This document shows positions 17,397 through 25,734 of a stretch of 64,000 bases of DNA, in pieces; position 1 is the stretch's first letter; every line of letters begins with the position of its first letter. The translations under genes were made by a program, and so were the position numbers. Source of the stretch: Melioribacteraceae bacterium (lineage in GTDB: Bacteria > Bacteroidota > Ignavibacteria > Ignavibacteriales > Melioribacteraceae); the NCBI GenBank assembly GCA_016927595.1, contig JAFGMI010000026.1, positions 1 to 64,000 on the forward strand. Reading direction: 5' to 3'. The notes under the pieces are model-generated. The model did no database searches, was not told the DNA's origin, and was given only the letters and a program-made list of their open reading frames with translations.

Positions 17397-17891
17397 TCAA
17401 CCGTTTGAATTAATAATAAAGTCATTAATAGCTTTTTCATCCAGCCGAAAAACAGTCCATTCCTTCATAGCCACGGCACCGATACTTTTATAAAAATCTA
17501 TAGCAGATTTATTCCAGTCGAGTACAGACCATTCAAGACGCCCACAGCCCTCGTCTCTGGCAATGGTCGCGAGCTTCATAAGTATTTGTTTCCCATAACC
17601 CTTTGATCTTTCCTCGGGCAGTACATACAAATCTTCCAGGTAAATTCCAGGCTTCCCAAGAAATGTGGAATAATTATAAAAATATATAGCCACGGCTACC
17701 GCTTTATCGTCTTTGAATCCCAGGAGTGCGCAAGCTTTCGAATTTGGACTAAGTAATGTTTTAACTATTAAATCCTCTGTAGCAGTTACCGAATGGGATA
17801 GTTTCTCGTACTCAGCTAATCCTTTAATAAAACTTAGTACGGTTTTGGAATCTTCTTTTTCTGCTTTCCTTATTAGTAGCTTGTCTTTCAA
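17397..17891 (-). CDS. GNAT family N-acetyltransferase, SSAT-like
   Basis: This cytosolic acetyltransferase of 164 residues has the acetyl-CoA loop in LPEERSKGYGKQIL (about 93-106), preceded by IYLEDLYV and followed by WSVLDWNKSAIDFYKSIGA. The pattern is that of spermidine/spermine N1-acetyltransferase or thialysine acetyltransferase relatives, so a polyamine or lysine-like amine is a plausible substrate; this is inference. The start is a TTG, since no upstream ATG exists in frame. It is the first gene of the run ending in DUF819. Confidence 0.87.
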   Translation of the reverse strand: MKDKLLIRKAEKEDSKTVLSFIKGLAEYEKLSHSVTATEDLIVKTLLSPNSKACALLGFKDDKAVAVAIYFYNYSTFLGKPGIYLEDLYVLPEERSKGYGKQILMKLATIARDEGCGRLEWSVLDWNKSAIDFYKSIGAVAMKEWTVFRLDEKAINDFIINSNG

Positions 17892-18009
17892 TATTAACTA
17901 TTTCCCGTATGATGTGATGAATCGAATCCAAAGTTAAAAAAAAATAATCTTTCATGACTTAATTAAGATCAAATTTTATGATATTTATGTTCTTAATTTA
18001 TTGGACCTT

Positions 18010-18912
18010 ATGTCAGCAGAAAATAATTTTAAAGCTTACCTGGCTTACTCAGCAATATGTGTTGTGTGGGGTACAACATATCTTGCAATCAGGATTGGGG
18101 TAAGCGATTTACCACCGATGCTTTTCGCAGGATTCAGATGGCTGTTAGCCGGTCCCTTACTGGCAATATTCCTGTTGTTTAATAAGTACTCTCTTCCCAA
18201 AATGGAAGAACTGAAATACATTGCAATTATTGGTATAGCTTTGCTGGGAGTGACAAACGGACTAGTCGTCGTGGCTGAACAATGGCTTCCCAGCGGTCTT
18301 ACAGCATTATTGATATCTACATTACCTATTTGGGTTGTAATCATTGAGTCCCTGGTTTTCGGGATCAAGAGAGTGAATATTACAACGATAATCGGTATTG
18401 TGCTTGGGACTACGGGTATAGTAACAATATTTCTGGATGATTTTAAGTATGTTTATAATATAAAAAATCTTATCGGAATAGCCTGTATAATGATCGCAAT
18501 GATCTCATGGGCTGCCGGTTCTTTGTATTCTAAGCAGATTAATTTAAACGTCAGACCATTAATGTCGGCATCTATACAAATGATTTTTGCAGGACTCTTT
18601 CAGACATTGCTGGGATTGGGTACAGGGGAGCTTTCAAGTTTCACGTTTACTGAGAATAGTCTCTTTGCATTTCTATACCTTGCTATAGTAGCTTCGGTAC
18701 TGGGATACGGTTCCTATATCTACGCCATATCAAAACTGCCTGTTTCTTTTGTCACAACCTATGCATATGTGAACCCAGTAATCGCCTTACTGCTCGGCTG
18801 GTTAATATTGAATGAAACTCTGAACAATGCGTTAATCACGGGAGCCATAATTATTCTGGCAGGTGTTTGGTTGGTTCAAAAGGGTAGTATCAGATCACAA
18901 GCTTCTGCATAA
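18010..18912 (+). CDS. EamA/DMT family permease
   Basis: This 300-residue inner-membrane protein has ten TM helices arranged as two EamA repeats. The first starts AICVVWGTTYLAIRIG and ends near residue 140. The second starts GIACIMIAMISWAAGSLYSK and ends VNPVIALLLGWLILNE plus a last helix. Members export metabolites or amino acids. I took the ATG at 18010 rather than the TTG at 18001. The gene stands alone and points toward the small gene at 18924. Confidence 0.9.
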   Translation: MSAENNFKAYLAYSAICVVWGTTYLAIRIGVSDLPPMLFAGFRWLLAGPLLAIFLLFNKYSLPKMEELKYIAIIGIALLGVTNGLVVVAEQWLPSGLTALLISTLPIWVVIIESLVFGIKRVNITTIIGIVLGTTGIVTIFLDDFKYVYNIKNLIGIACIMIAMISWAAGSLYSKQINLNVRPLMSASIQMIFAGLFQTLLGLGTGELSSFTFTENSLFAFLYLAIVASVLGYGSYIYAISKLPVSFVTTYAYVNPVIALLLGWLILNETLNNALITGAIIILAGVWLVQKGSIRSQASA

Positions 18913-18923
18913 TTTAAACAAGC

Positions 18924-19121
18924 TTAACCGAGCCAGTTTTCCGTCGAAACAAATTTTCGATCCTGGATTTTGATCTCGTCCCTTATCTGGATTTTTTTTC
19001 TCTGAAGCTGAACATTTTCTTTGTTCAGTTCATTAAAACTATCAACTTTTCTCAGATCAGCAGAACGCTTGTAACTTATCACCCTGTTTTTTTGTGATGA
19101 AATATTTGATATACTGCTCAT
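18924..19121 (-). CDS. Small hypothetical protein, 65 residues
   Basis: This is a likely small gene. The ATG at 19121 has GGAG six bases upstream and the frame is open for 65 codons. The product is basic and polar, with no membrane segment, and its centre (NELNKENVQLQRKKIQIRDEI) is predicted to be helical, perhaps coiled-coil. It ends STENWLG. I recognise no family. It lies between convergent DMT permease and the Lol-like operon, where it could be the last gene of that operon (80 bp gap). Confidence 0.45.
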   Translation of the reverse strand: MSSISNISSQKNRVISYKRSADLRKVDSFNELNKENVQLQRKKIQIRDEIKIQDRKFVSTENWLG

Positions 19122-19201
19122 TGAAACTCCGTGGTACTTACCCGATTCATGAAACAATATAATAGAATAATTATTAGATGCAAGTGGAATAGAAAGGGAT
19201 G

Positions 19202-20347
19202 CTAAAAATAGCAGTTCAATTGTAAATAATAAGATTGGGGATAATACCAGAATTCAGTAAAAATGCTGCCATAGGGGAGTTGGAAGCCAAAATTTGCGTA
19301 AAAATCCTCTGAAATTGAGTAGTCGGCGGTGAAAGCAAATAACCCGCTTTTATCGTTCAGATTGCTGATATTTGAAATCATGGCTGTTAAAAGCGGTGAA
19401 ATAAGATATGATAAACCCGCATATAAATAATTCCGGCTTAGATTTATTATCTCTCCTCTAATTAATCTTTGAATTTGATAATACAGCTTTTGGGATTTGC
19501 CTTCACCGTTATGGTGAAATTCCATCAGAGCGTATAATTCAGGTGTGAATTGGTAGTCGATTCCAATTATATATTTTAGGTACTCCTCGGCGTGGTCCGA
19601 CTTCAGCGAATAAATTCCTTCCCATCGAATTCCGGAATCAAATAAATTCCCGGCAAGATCGAGTCCGATTTTAACCGTGTTATCAAATCTTCCGCCAATA
19701 AAAGATAAGTCGAACTCATTGTAATTTGTTCTGAATCTGAAACCAAAATTATTGTTTCTCATTTTTTCTGTAGGGTTTAAGACCAGTTCTATATCAGTGA
19801 AATTTGCAATGAAGTAATTAAACGATACAGCATCTGCGCCGTCTTTTTCTGTCTTAGCAAAATTAACAGGATTAATCGGATTGAAAAGATCGGTAGGATT
19901 CCAGATTCTTCCCGAACCCCAGGAAATACGCTGCCTGCCTATAGTTATATTACCTATATCCATGCTGTACCTTATAAAAGCCCTGTCTATGTATTGATTC
20001 GAAGTAAAATTTTTTCCGTCCGCAATCTTCCACGACAAATCCAATAACTGCCTGTTCGTCTGGGTTTGCTGAAGCAAATCGAATTGAAGAGGGGCGTCAT
20101 AATACAATGCATTTGCTTCATACTCTAAATTCAGCCAGAACCTGTCGGAGAAATAAATTTCGGAACGCAGACGCAGTCTGGAAATATCCAAAATAATATT
20201 CTTATCGAAACCAAACAGAGAATGTAATTTATCGTTTGCCTTTTGTAAAACGGGAAGATTAACTACATATCCGGAAAGGTCATAATCGATCTGGGAATAG
20301 GAGAAAGTTGAAGCAAATAATACTATTAACGAAATTATTTTTTTCAT
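19202..20347 (-). CDS. Outer-membrane beta-barrel protein (DUF1302/porin-like)
   Basis: This secreted protein of 381 residues has a signal peptide (ends FSYSQ) and then alternating aromatic-rich strands (RLRSEIYFSDRFWLNLEYEA, IGRQRISWGSGRIWNPTDLF) and ends in YYLQLNCYF, typical of an outer-membrane barrel. The IGRQRISWG...NPTDLFNPINP stretch is like that in DUF1302 and related porins. Its start overlaps the LolD-like stop (TAATG), so it is translated with the ABC genes and is probably the outer-membrane partner of that system. Confidence 0.8.
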   Translation of the reverse strand: MKKIISLIVLFASTFSYSQIDYDLSGYVVNLPVLQKANDKLHSLFGFDKNIILDISRLRLRSEIYFSDRFWLNLEYEANALYYDAPLQFDLLQQTQTNRQLLDLSWKIADGKNFTSNQYIDRAFIRYSMDIGNITIGRQRISWGSGRIWNPTDLFNPINPVNFAKTEKDGADAVSFNYFIANFTDIELVLNPTEKMRNNNFGFRFRTNYNEFDLSFIGGRFDNTVKIGLDLAGNLFDSGIRWEGIYSLKSDHAEEYLKYIIGIDYQFTPELYALMEFHHNGEGKSQKLYYQIQRLIRGEIINLSRNYLYAGLSYLISPLLTAMISNISNLNDKSGLFAFTADYSISEDFYANFGFQLPYGSIFTEFWYYPQSYYLQLNCYF

Positions 20348-21024
20348 TAGTGCGACACGATTTGTCCGTCTTCCAATATAAGAAGTCTTTTTGCACGTTC
20401 AATTACCTTCTGATCATGTGACGAAAAAATGAATGTGATTTTTTTATCCGCATTCATGCGTTCCATTAAGTCGAGCAGTTTGCCCCCGGTTTTGCTGTCC
20501 AGATTAGCTGTCGGTTCATCTGCTAACACGAGCTTTGGATTGTTTACAATTGCGCGGGCAACGGCGACTCTTTGCTGTTGTCCACCGCTCATTTCGCCGG
20601 GGCGTTTATCGGCGAGATCTTCGATCTCCAGCTCTTCCAACAGCTTCATAGAGCGTTCGTGCCGTTCCTTTTCAGGTATTCCGAGAAGCATCATACTAAA
20701 CTCTATGTTTTCCAGGGCGGTTAAAACCGGAATCAGATTATAAGCCTGAAAAATAAAACCGAGATTTTTCAATCTGAATTCCGACAATTCTTTCTTCGTT
20801 TTGCCGGAAAAATCTTTTTCCTCAAAAAATATTTTTCCCCTGGTCGGTTTATCAAGCGCCCCTAAAAGATTAAGCAGCGTTGTTTTCCCGGATCCGGATG
20901 GACCAGCGATCACGACATGTTCTGCCCGGTTAATCGCGAGATTTATTCCCTTAAGTGCTTCAACGGGAACACCGTTATCCTGATATACTTTCTTCAGGTT
21001 TTCTGTTCTGATAATTTCCATCAT
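20347..21024 (-). CDS. ABC transporter ATPase, LolD/MacB type
   Basis: This 225-residue nucleotide-binding protein has Walker A GPSGSGKTTLLN (about 40-51), Q-loop FIFQAYNLIPVLTALENIEF, signature MSGGQQQRVAVARAI, Walker B LVLADEPTANLDSKTG and the His switch SSHD. Length and motifs place it with LolD and MacB ATPases that power FtsX-type permeases. It lies between the two permeases (36 bp after the nearest) and the outer-membrane barrel (1-bp overlap). Confidence 0.95.
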   Translation of the reverse strand: MMEIIRTENLKKVYQDNGVPVEALKGINLAINRAEHVVIAGPSGSGKTTLLNLLGALDKPTRGKIFFEEKDFSGKTKKELSEFRLKNLGFIFQAYNLIPVLTALENIEFSMMLLGIPEKERHERSMKLLEELEIEDLADKRPGEMSGGQQQRVAVARAIVNNPKLVLADEPTANLDSKTGGKLLDLMERMNADKKITFIFSSHDQKVIERAKRLLILEDGQIVSH

Positions 21025-21059
21025 CCGCTTATTGTCTATTAATAATTTTCTCTATGAGA

Positions 21060-22277
21060 TTATCTTACATATCTTATTGCATTTACCGGGTCTAATTTTA
21101 TTGCCTTAAATGCAGGATAAAAGGCTCCTGCGACCGAGATAAATGGAATCAATAATAAGGTCATCACAAAATTCGCCAGTGATAATTGCGGATACAAGAC
21201 TGAGCCAAGGGCAAGTGACTCAAGGCTCTCGGAAAAGAAGCTAAGATCAATACCGTTAATGGATAGTGGTATATTTATTAAATAACCGCTTATTACTCCG
21301 AAAATAGTACCCGCTGTTCCAATCACAAAAGCTTCCATTAATACCATAAGAAATATTTTGTTGTTTTTCATTCCGATAGACATTAAAACACCGAATTCAT
21401 TAATTCTTTCGAATACCGACATAAGCATTGAATTAATTATGCCGAATATCAAAGCCAGTCCGATTATTAAATTTATCACGAACAATGATTCTTTATAAAT
21501 ATCGAGTTGAATTATTACAAATGGGAGAAGATCTTCGTAAGACTGTATTTCATAATCTTCAGTCAGGGTAGATTTTAATTCATTTCTCAAGTTGTTCGAC
21601 AGTTCATAATCATTAGTAATTACAGCAAATTCGTGTACTTTACCGGGAATGTTCAGAAGCTGCTGCGAACTAGTGAGTGTTATAAAAATATTTAGTTTAT
21701 CGAATTCCGAGCTTGGAGTTTTAAAAATCCCTGCTATTCTGAAAACATCTGAACCAATTGATCCGTCGGGTCTGCTTGCCATGGCAACAACTTTATCTCC
21801 TATTCCCACCTTTAATTTCTCGGCAAGCTTCTGCCCGATTACGATATCTCTGTTCGTGTCAGATAAATAACTTCCTTCAATAACCGATTCCTTTATTATG
21901 GAAATTTTATCTTCAATACCCGGGTCAACACCGTAAATATAAACACCGGTAGAATTTGATGCACTACTCAGCAAACCGAATGTGATTACCCGTTTACTGT
22001 ATGATTTGACCAGCTTATTATTATTAAGAGCGTATTCGACCTCGCCAGGATTCTCGATATAATTTTGTACAACCTTGTTATTATTAAATCCCGATTTATG
22101 TACCTGAACATGCGACACGCTAAGGCTTATCTGGTTAAAAAGAATTTGATACAGCATTCCGTTCATTAGGGCATCTATAAGTAATATAGCATTCACTCCA
22201 ACAAGGACGGATAAAACCACTATCAGTGATCTTCTTTTATTTCTCCAAATATTTCGCCAGGCAAGCTTCAGAAGCAT
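21060..22277 (-). CDS. FtsX/LolC-like ABC transporter permease (second copy)
   Basis: This 405-residue permease starts LLKLAWRNIWRNKRRSLIVV and has one N-terminal TM helix, a periplasmic MacB-type domain (about 40-240), then three TM helices around 265-400 with FERINEFGVLMSIGMKNNKIF in between, and it ends VNAIRYVR. It is a paralogue of the gene directly upstream (13 bp gap), so the two probably form a heterodimer like LolC/LolE with the LolD-like ATPase. Confidence 0.92.
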   Translation of the reverse strand: MLLKLAWRNIWRNKRRSLIVVLSVLVGVNAILLIDALMNGMLYQILFNQISLSVSHVQVHKSGFNNNKVVQNYIENPGEVEYALNNNKLVKSYSKRVITFGLLSSASNSTGVYIYGVDPGIEDKISIIKESVIEGSYLSDTNRDIVIGQKLAEKLKVGIGDKVVAMASRPDGSIGSDVFRIAGIFKTPSSEFDKLNIFITLTSSQQLLNIPGKVHEFAVITNDYELSNNLRNELKSTLTEDYEIQSYEDLLPFVIIQLDIYKESLFVINLIIGLALIFGIINSMLMSVFERINEFGVLMSIGMKNNKIFLMVLMEAFVIGTAGTIFGVISGYLINIPLSINGIDLSFFSESLESLALGSVLYPQLSLANFVMTLLLIPFISVAGAFYPAFKAIKLDPVNAIRYVR

Positions 22278-22290
22278 TTAAATTTCCTGT

Positions 22291-23523
22291 TTATGTATAA
22301 CGTATTCCTTTCAAGGGTTCCAGTTTGAAAACTTTGTACAAAGGATATAAACATGAAGCAATTGAAATAGCCAGAATCATTAATGTATTGTTAATGAATA
22401 TCATAGGATCCAGAGATGATTCAATTCGCGGAAGAAATCCGTATTCTTCGTATATATAAGCGTATTCACTGCCGAATTCAATTGGGTTTTGTATGAAGTA
22501 GTAGTTAATTGCCGCACCGATTAAATCGCCGATCAGAATTCCTACTATTGCAATGAAAAACGTTTCTATAAGAATTAAGTATACAAGCTTAAGCTGAGGC
22601 ATCCCGATTGAAAGCGTAACACCGAACTCATTAAATCTTTCAGTTACAGACATAAGCACAGTGTTTAATATGCCGAATGCAACAATTATGATAAGAATCA
22701 GCAGCATTAATATGCCGCTTATATTATCAAGTTCAATTGACTGTTTGAAATCCGGCATCACTTCCTCCCAGGTCAAAACTGCTAAACCAGAACCTGTAAA
22801 CTCCGAACTCAGGACTTCCCGGACTTCAAACATCTTATTAAAGCTTTCAAGCTTTATTGCAATTGAGTGAATTCTGTTTCCGTATAATGATAATAATTCC
22901 TGAGCGGTCGAGATTCCCATAAATACAGCCATCTGATCGAGCTCGGGAGAACCGGTTTTAATTGTACCTGTAACCTTAAATTTCATATTTCCCAGCGAAC
23001 CGTCAAATCCCTGTCCAAGAACAACAACCGTATCGCCAATCTCCATTTCCAAATTATTGAGTAGTTTATCACCAATCACAATGTTTAAAGATGTATCGGC
23101 GCAAAAAAACTCACCGGTCTCCAACTTCTCCATAATTTTAGTTGTGTTCGATTCTGTTCCGGGATCAATACCGAAAATCACTGTACCGAATGAATTATCC
23201 TTGTAGCCGATGAGCCCTGCCGCCTGTATTCTTGGTGAGAATGATATTATTTCATCATTTGCAATAAGCTTAGTCTTCACTTCATCTGTATAGTTGAATG
23301 CAAGGTGAAGCGAAGGATTTTTCTGATAACCTTCTCTCTGTATTTGAATATAACCGTTAAACATTTCGACTGCATTTTTAATATTCACTCCGTATGTTCC
23401 AAGTTGAAAACCGCGCATTGCAACTGCGGCGAATGTTGCGAAAGTAATAGCTGCAAGTGTTAGTATCGACCTCCTCTTATTTCTCCATATATTTCGCCAG
23501 GCTAATTTGATTAAGAGCTTCAC
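22291..23523 (-). CDS. FtsX/LolE-like ABC transporter permease (first copy)
   Basis: This 410-residue permease has the same plan as its neighbour: a TM helix in the N-terminus (WRNIWRNKRRSILTLAAIT), a periplasmic domain with FGIDPGTESNTT, and three TM helices with TERFNEFGVTLSIGMPQLKL. The start is GTG at 23523, one base after the stop of the LolA-like gene, so it is translationally coupled. It probably pairs with the downstream permease. Confidence 0.92.
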   Translation of the reverse strand: MKLLIKLAWRNIWRNKRRSILTLAAITFATFAAVAMRGFQLGTYGVNIKNAVEMFNGYIQIQREGYQKNPSLHLAFNYTDEVKTKLIANDEIISFSPRIQAAGLIGYKDNSFGTVIFGIDPGTESNTTKIMEKLETGEFFCADTSLNIVIGDKLLNNLEMEIGDTVVVLGQGFDGSLGNMKFKVTGTIKTGSPELDQMAVFMGISTAQELLSLYGNRIHSIAIKLESFNKMFEVREVLSSEFTGSGLAVLTWEEVMPDFKQSIELDNISGILMLLILIIIVAFGILNTVLMSVTERFNEFGVTLSIGMPQLKLVYLILIETFFIAIVGILIGDLIGAAINYYFIQNPIEFGSEYAYIYEEYGFLPRIESSLDPMIFINNTLMILAISIASCLYPLYKVFKLEPLKGIRYT

Positions 23524-23524
23524 T

Positions 23525-24268
23525 TTATTTGCCCTGCTCTAATTCCTGAAAAGAAAATATTCTGTCACTTATTTTAATATTGAATTCCATGTCTATCAAC
23601 TTTAATTTCGTCAGATTACCTTCCTTTGTTATATTTACCATTTCCCAGATTGATGGAACAAGTCTGTTACCGAATTTTTTTACATCTGAAAAATTCATAA
23701 AACGCATTAATTTATCTTTTTCATCATAGAATTCAACGCGTGCAGGAATATAACTGTCTTTTCGGACCCAGTAAATTAATTTCCCCCACACAACCGGGGC
23801 GTCAGGTTTTGGTTCAAGTATAATTTTCCAGCAAAGTTCGTCGTTCAGTTTTTCTTCACCCTCAAGGGTTTGAAAATAATCCTCAGAAAGGTTCGACTCT
23901 CTTACCAGATCATCATTTGTGAAGTCGGATCCGTTCCACGATTGCAGCATCATTGACGGGGGAATTTTTATTGTCGTCTCAGTATTTCGCAGGTAGTTCC
24001 ACATTTCGTTGCCGATTTTTAATGTTTTATTTCCTTTCTCCTTGCGAGGAGAGTGGATAACTATCAGCGCTTTTTCATTTCCTTCCCACCAGCTTTCCAT
24101 TCTTAATGTACGTTCATAATCGGGAGTAACAACCGTCATTTCAATTATTCCATGCGCTGTTTTTCCTTTTATAAGATCTTCAGCCCTCTCAATAATTTCA
24201 CCAGCTGTTTGTCCCGCCATCTGACCCGAAATCACCATCAGCGCTGCCAATATTTTCTTAAACACCAT
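23525..24268 (-). CDS. LolA-like outer-membrane lipoprotein-sorting protein
   Basis: This periplasmic protein of 247 residues has a signal peptide (ending about GQMAGQ) followed by a LolA-fold region: IIEMTVVTPDYERTLRMESW, KALIVIHSPRKEKGNKTLK, NEMWNYLRNTETTIKIPPSMMLQSW and DFTNDDLVRESN. These are typical of the LolA-superfamily branch annotated as lipoprotein-sorting proteins and linked to RND or ABC exporters, not housekeeping LolA. It is first in the operon, with a TetR operator 19 bp before its ATG. Confidence 0.88.
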   Translation of the reverse strand: MVFKKILAALMVISGQMAGQTAGEIIERAEDLIKGKTAHGIIEMTVVTPDYERTLRMESWWEGNEKALIVIHSPRKEKGNKTLKIGNEMWNYLRNTETTIKIPPSMMLQSWNGSDFTNDDLVRESNLSEDYFQTLEGEEKLNDELCWKIILEPKPDAPVVWGKLIYWVRKDSYIPARVEFYDEKDKLMRFMNFSDVKKFGNRLVPSIWEMVNITKEGNLTKLKLIDMEFNIKISDRIFSFQELEQGK

Positions 24269-24286
24269 TTTATCTCCGCTTAAGAA

Positions 24287-24304
24287 TGACTAAACGTTCA
24301 GTCA
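24287..24304. promoter_or_regulatory. TetR operator O1 (upstream of the Lol-like operon)
   Basis: The 18-bp near-palindrome TGACTAAACGTTCAGTCA lies 19 bp before the lolA-like ATG. Read on the other strand it differs from O2 (24393) by one base. It directly follows a promoter-like TTGATA, 17 bp, TAGTTT (minus strand, 24334-24306), so a bound repressor would cover the transcription start. Confidence 0.75.
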
Positions 24305-24305
24305 A

Positions 24306-24334
24306 AAACTACATACTTTTGACGATAGTATCAA
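24306..24334 (-). promoter_or_regulatory. Putative promoter of the Lol-like operon
   Basis: On the minus strand TTGATA (24334-24329) and TAGTTT (24311-24306) are separated by 17 bp. The operator O1 starts within the next few bases. The -10 match is only partial. Confidence 0.4.
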
Positions 24335-24392
24335 GAAAATGTTCTGCTAAAAACAGGAAACTTGATTTATTGCCGGCGTTCTTATTATTTTA

Positions 24393-24410
24393 TGACTGAA
24401 CATTTAGTCA
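24393..24410. promoter_or_regulatory. TetR operator O2 (upstream of tetR)
   Basis: TGACTGAACATTTAGTCA ends 12 bp before the tetR ATG. Together with O1, at 106-bp spacing (about ten helical turns), it suggests that the TetR protein represses both itself and the divergent operon. Only one base differs from the inverted O1. Confidence 0.75.
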
Positions 24411-24422
24411 AAGTATAACAAT

Positions 24423-25031
24423 ATGCCCAGAACGTCGAAGCAATACGAAGAAATTCGTCAGATTACAAGGGATAAGATAATCGAATCCGCTTTGGTACTT
24501 TTTGCCCAAAAGGGATTTCACGGAACAAGCATAAGTGATATCGCACAAAACGCCGGTATATCCAAAGGGCTGGCATATAATTATTTTGATAGTAAGCAGC
24601 ACCTGCTGGAAGCCATATTCAGCGATATGATTAAAATGGGGAAGGAAGTACTGGAAGGAATGGAAGATATTTCCGATCCCTACGAGCAGCTCCAACTGAC
24701 CATCAAGAGATCATTTGATTTTGTTGAAAGAGAGATTTTGCAATGGCGCTTATATATAAGCATGGTTTTCCAGGTGGATATATTTCCTTCTTCGCTGAGT
24801 ATAACCAAGGATTTTACCGGATACCTGTTTAAGGTTTTTGAAAAATTGTTTAAAAAAATGGGCTTCAGGAATGCTGCGATGGAAGCCATGTTCTTTTCTG
24901 CAACTGTTGATGGAATGATGTTATACTATTTGATAGACAGTAAAAGTTTTCCTATAAAAAAAGTAAAGCAGGAAATGCTGAAAAGATACAGCAGGGAAGA
25001 GATCAAAAAAAGAAAATCTGTCACTCAATGA
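24423..25031 (+). CDS. TetR/AcrR family transcriptional regulator
   Basis: This 202-residue regulator has the TetR DNA-binding domain at about residues 12-58 (IIESALVLFAQKGFHGTSIS, then AQNAGISKGLAYNYFDSKQHLL) and a variable helical ligand-binding C-terminus. It is divergent from the Lol-like operon and the two 18-bp operators in the 154-bp gap make it the likely local repressor. The ligand is not predictable. Its end overlaps the convergent acetolactate decarboxylase gene by 11 bp. Confidence 0.93.
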   Translation: MPRTSKQYEEIRQITRDKIIESALVLFAQKGFHGTSISDIAQNAGISKGLAYNYFDSKQHLLEAIFSDMIKMGKEVLEGMEDISDPYEQLQLTIKRSFDFVEREILQWRLYISMVFQVDIFPSSLSITKDFTGYLFKVFEKLFKKMGFRNAAMEAMFFSATVDGMMLYYLIDSKSFPIKKVKQEMLKRYSREEIKKRKSVTQ

Positions 25032-25734
25032 TTACTTTATCGGTATAATCAATCTCAACCAGTAGTTTTTCCGCGCTTAGCTCAAGCATGTGACCACCCT
25101 TTTTAAGATCGCTGCTCAGAAAATGGAAATGATAACCCGGGAAATTTACTCCATCCATGTACGAAGGGAAACGGAATCCCATCACCGCTCCGGATATATT
25201 GTTTAAATTGAACACGACCTGATCGGCAACAATTTCATCGAGAGGTTTAAAAGGCTCTGCCTGTCTGTGCACACTTCTGGTCACGGCGCTTGAGAAGCTG
25301 CCTGTTATTTTAATTGCAACCGGTTTCGTTGTATCGCCTAGTAGTAAGTCCAATTCATTTATAAGAGATGAGTAGCTGTTTATATTTTCCAGCGAATAAG
25401 ATTCATCAGTATGAAAAAATTTAACAACCGCAAAAGGAGTCTTCATTGTGTCGTCAATTATACGGGCATCACCGTTGACCGGTATTCTTACAAAGCTGGA
25501 ATTAAGAGCCGCCATTTCGCCGTCTATCAGATTGACCGTACCAAGCCCGAAGTTACCATGATTTTTTAACTCTGCAAACGTCAGGTCTCCGACATAATCT
25601 TTCATCAAAAATGAATTTTTTGTTCCGTATTGATAAATCGCATCATTACTTCCGGTTAAATCGGATTTGTCAGAATTTGTTTTACAGGAAGTAATTACAA
25701 TGCCGAAGACAATCAGAAAAAGAGTCTTGTTCAT
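25021..25734 (-). CDS. budA: Alpha-acetolactate decarboxylase with lipoprotein signal
   Basis: This enzyme converts acetolactate to acetoin. The 237-residue protein matches the family core: IYQYGTKNSFLMKDYVGDLT, GNFGLGTVNLIDGEMAAL, KTPFAVVKFF, GFRFPSYMDGVNFPGYHFHF and LKKGGHMLEL. The three Zn-binding His are H202, H204 and H215. The N-terminus is unusual: a hydrophobic stretch followed by a lipobox (VITSC, Cys17), so the enzyme is probably anchored outside the cytoplasm. No acetolactate synthase or butanediol dehydrogenase is adjacent. Confidence 0.88.
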   Translation of the reverse strand: MNKTLFLIVFGIVITSCKTNSDKSDLTGSNDAIYQYGTKNSFLMKDYVGDLTFAELKNHGNFGLGTVNLIDGEMAALNSSFVRIPVNGDARIIDDTMKTPFAVVKFFHTDESYSLENINSYSSLINELDLLLGDTTKPVAIKITGSFSSAVTRSVHRQAEPFKPLDEIVADQVVFNLNNISGAVMGFRFPSYMDGVNFPGYHFHFLSSDLKKGGHMLELSAEKLLVEIDYTDKVIIE

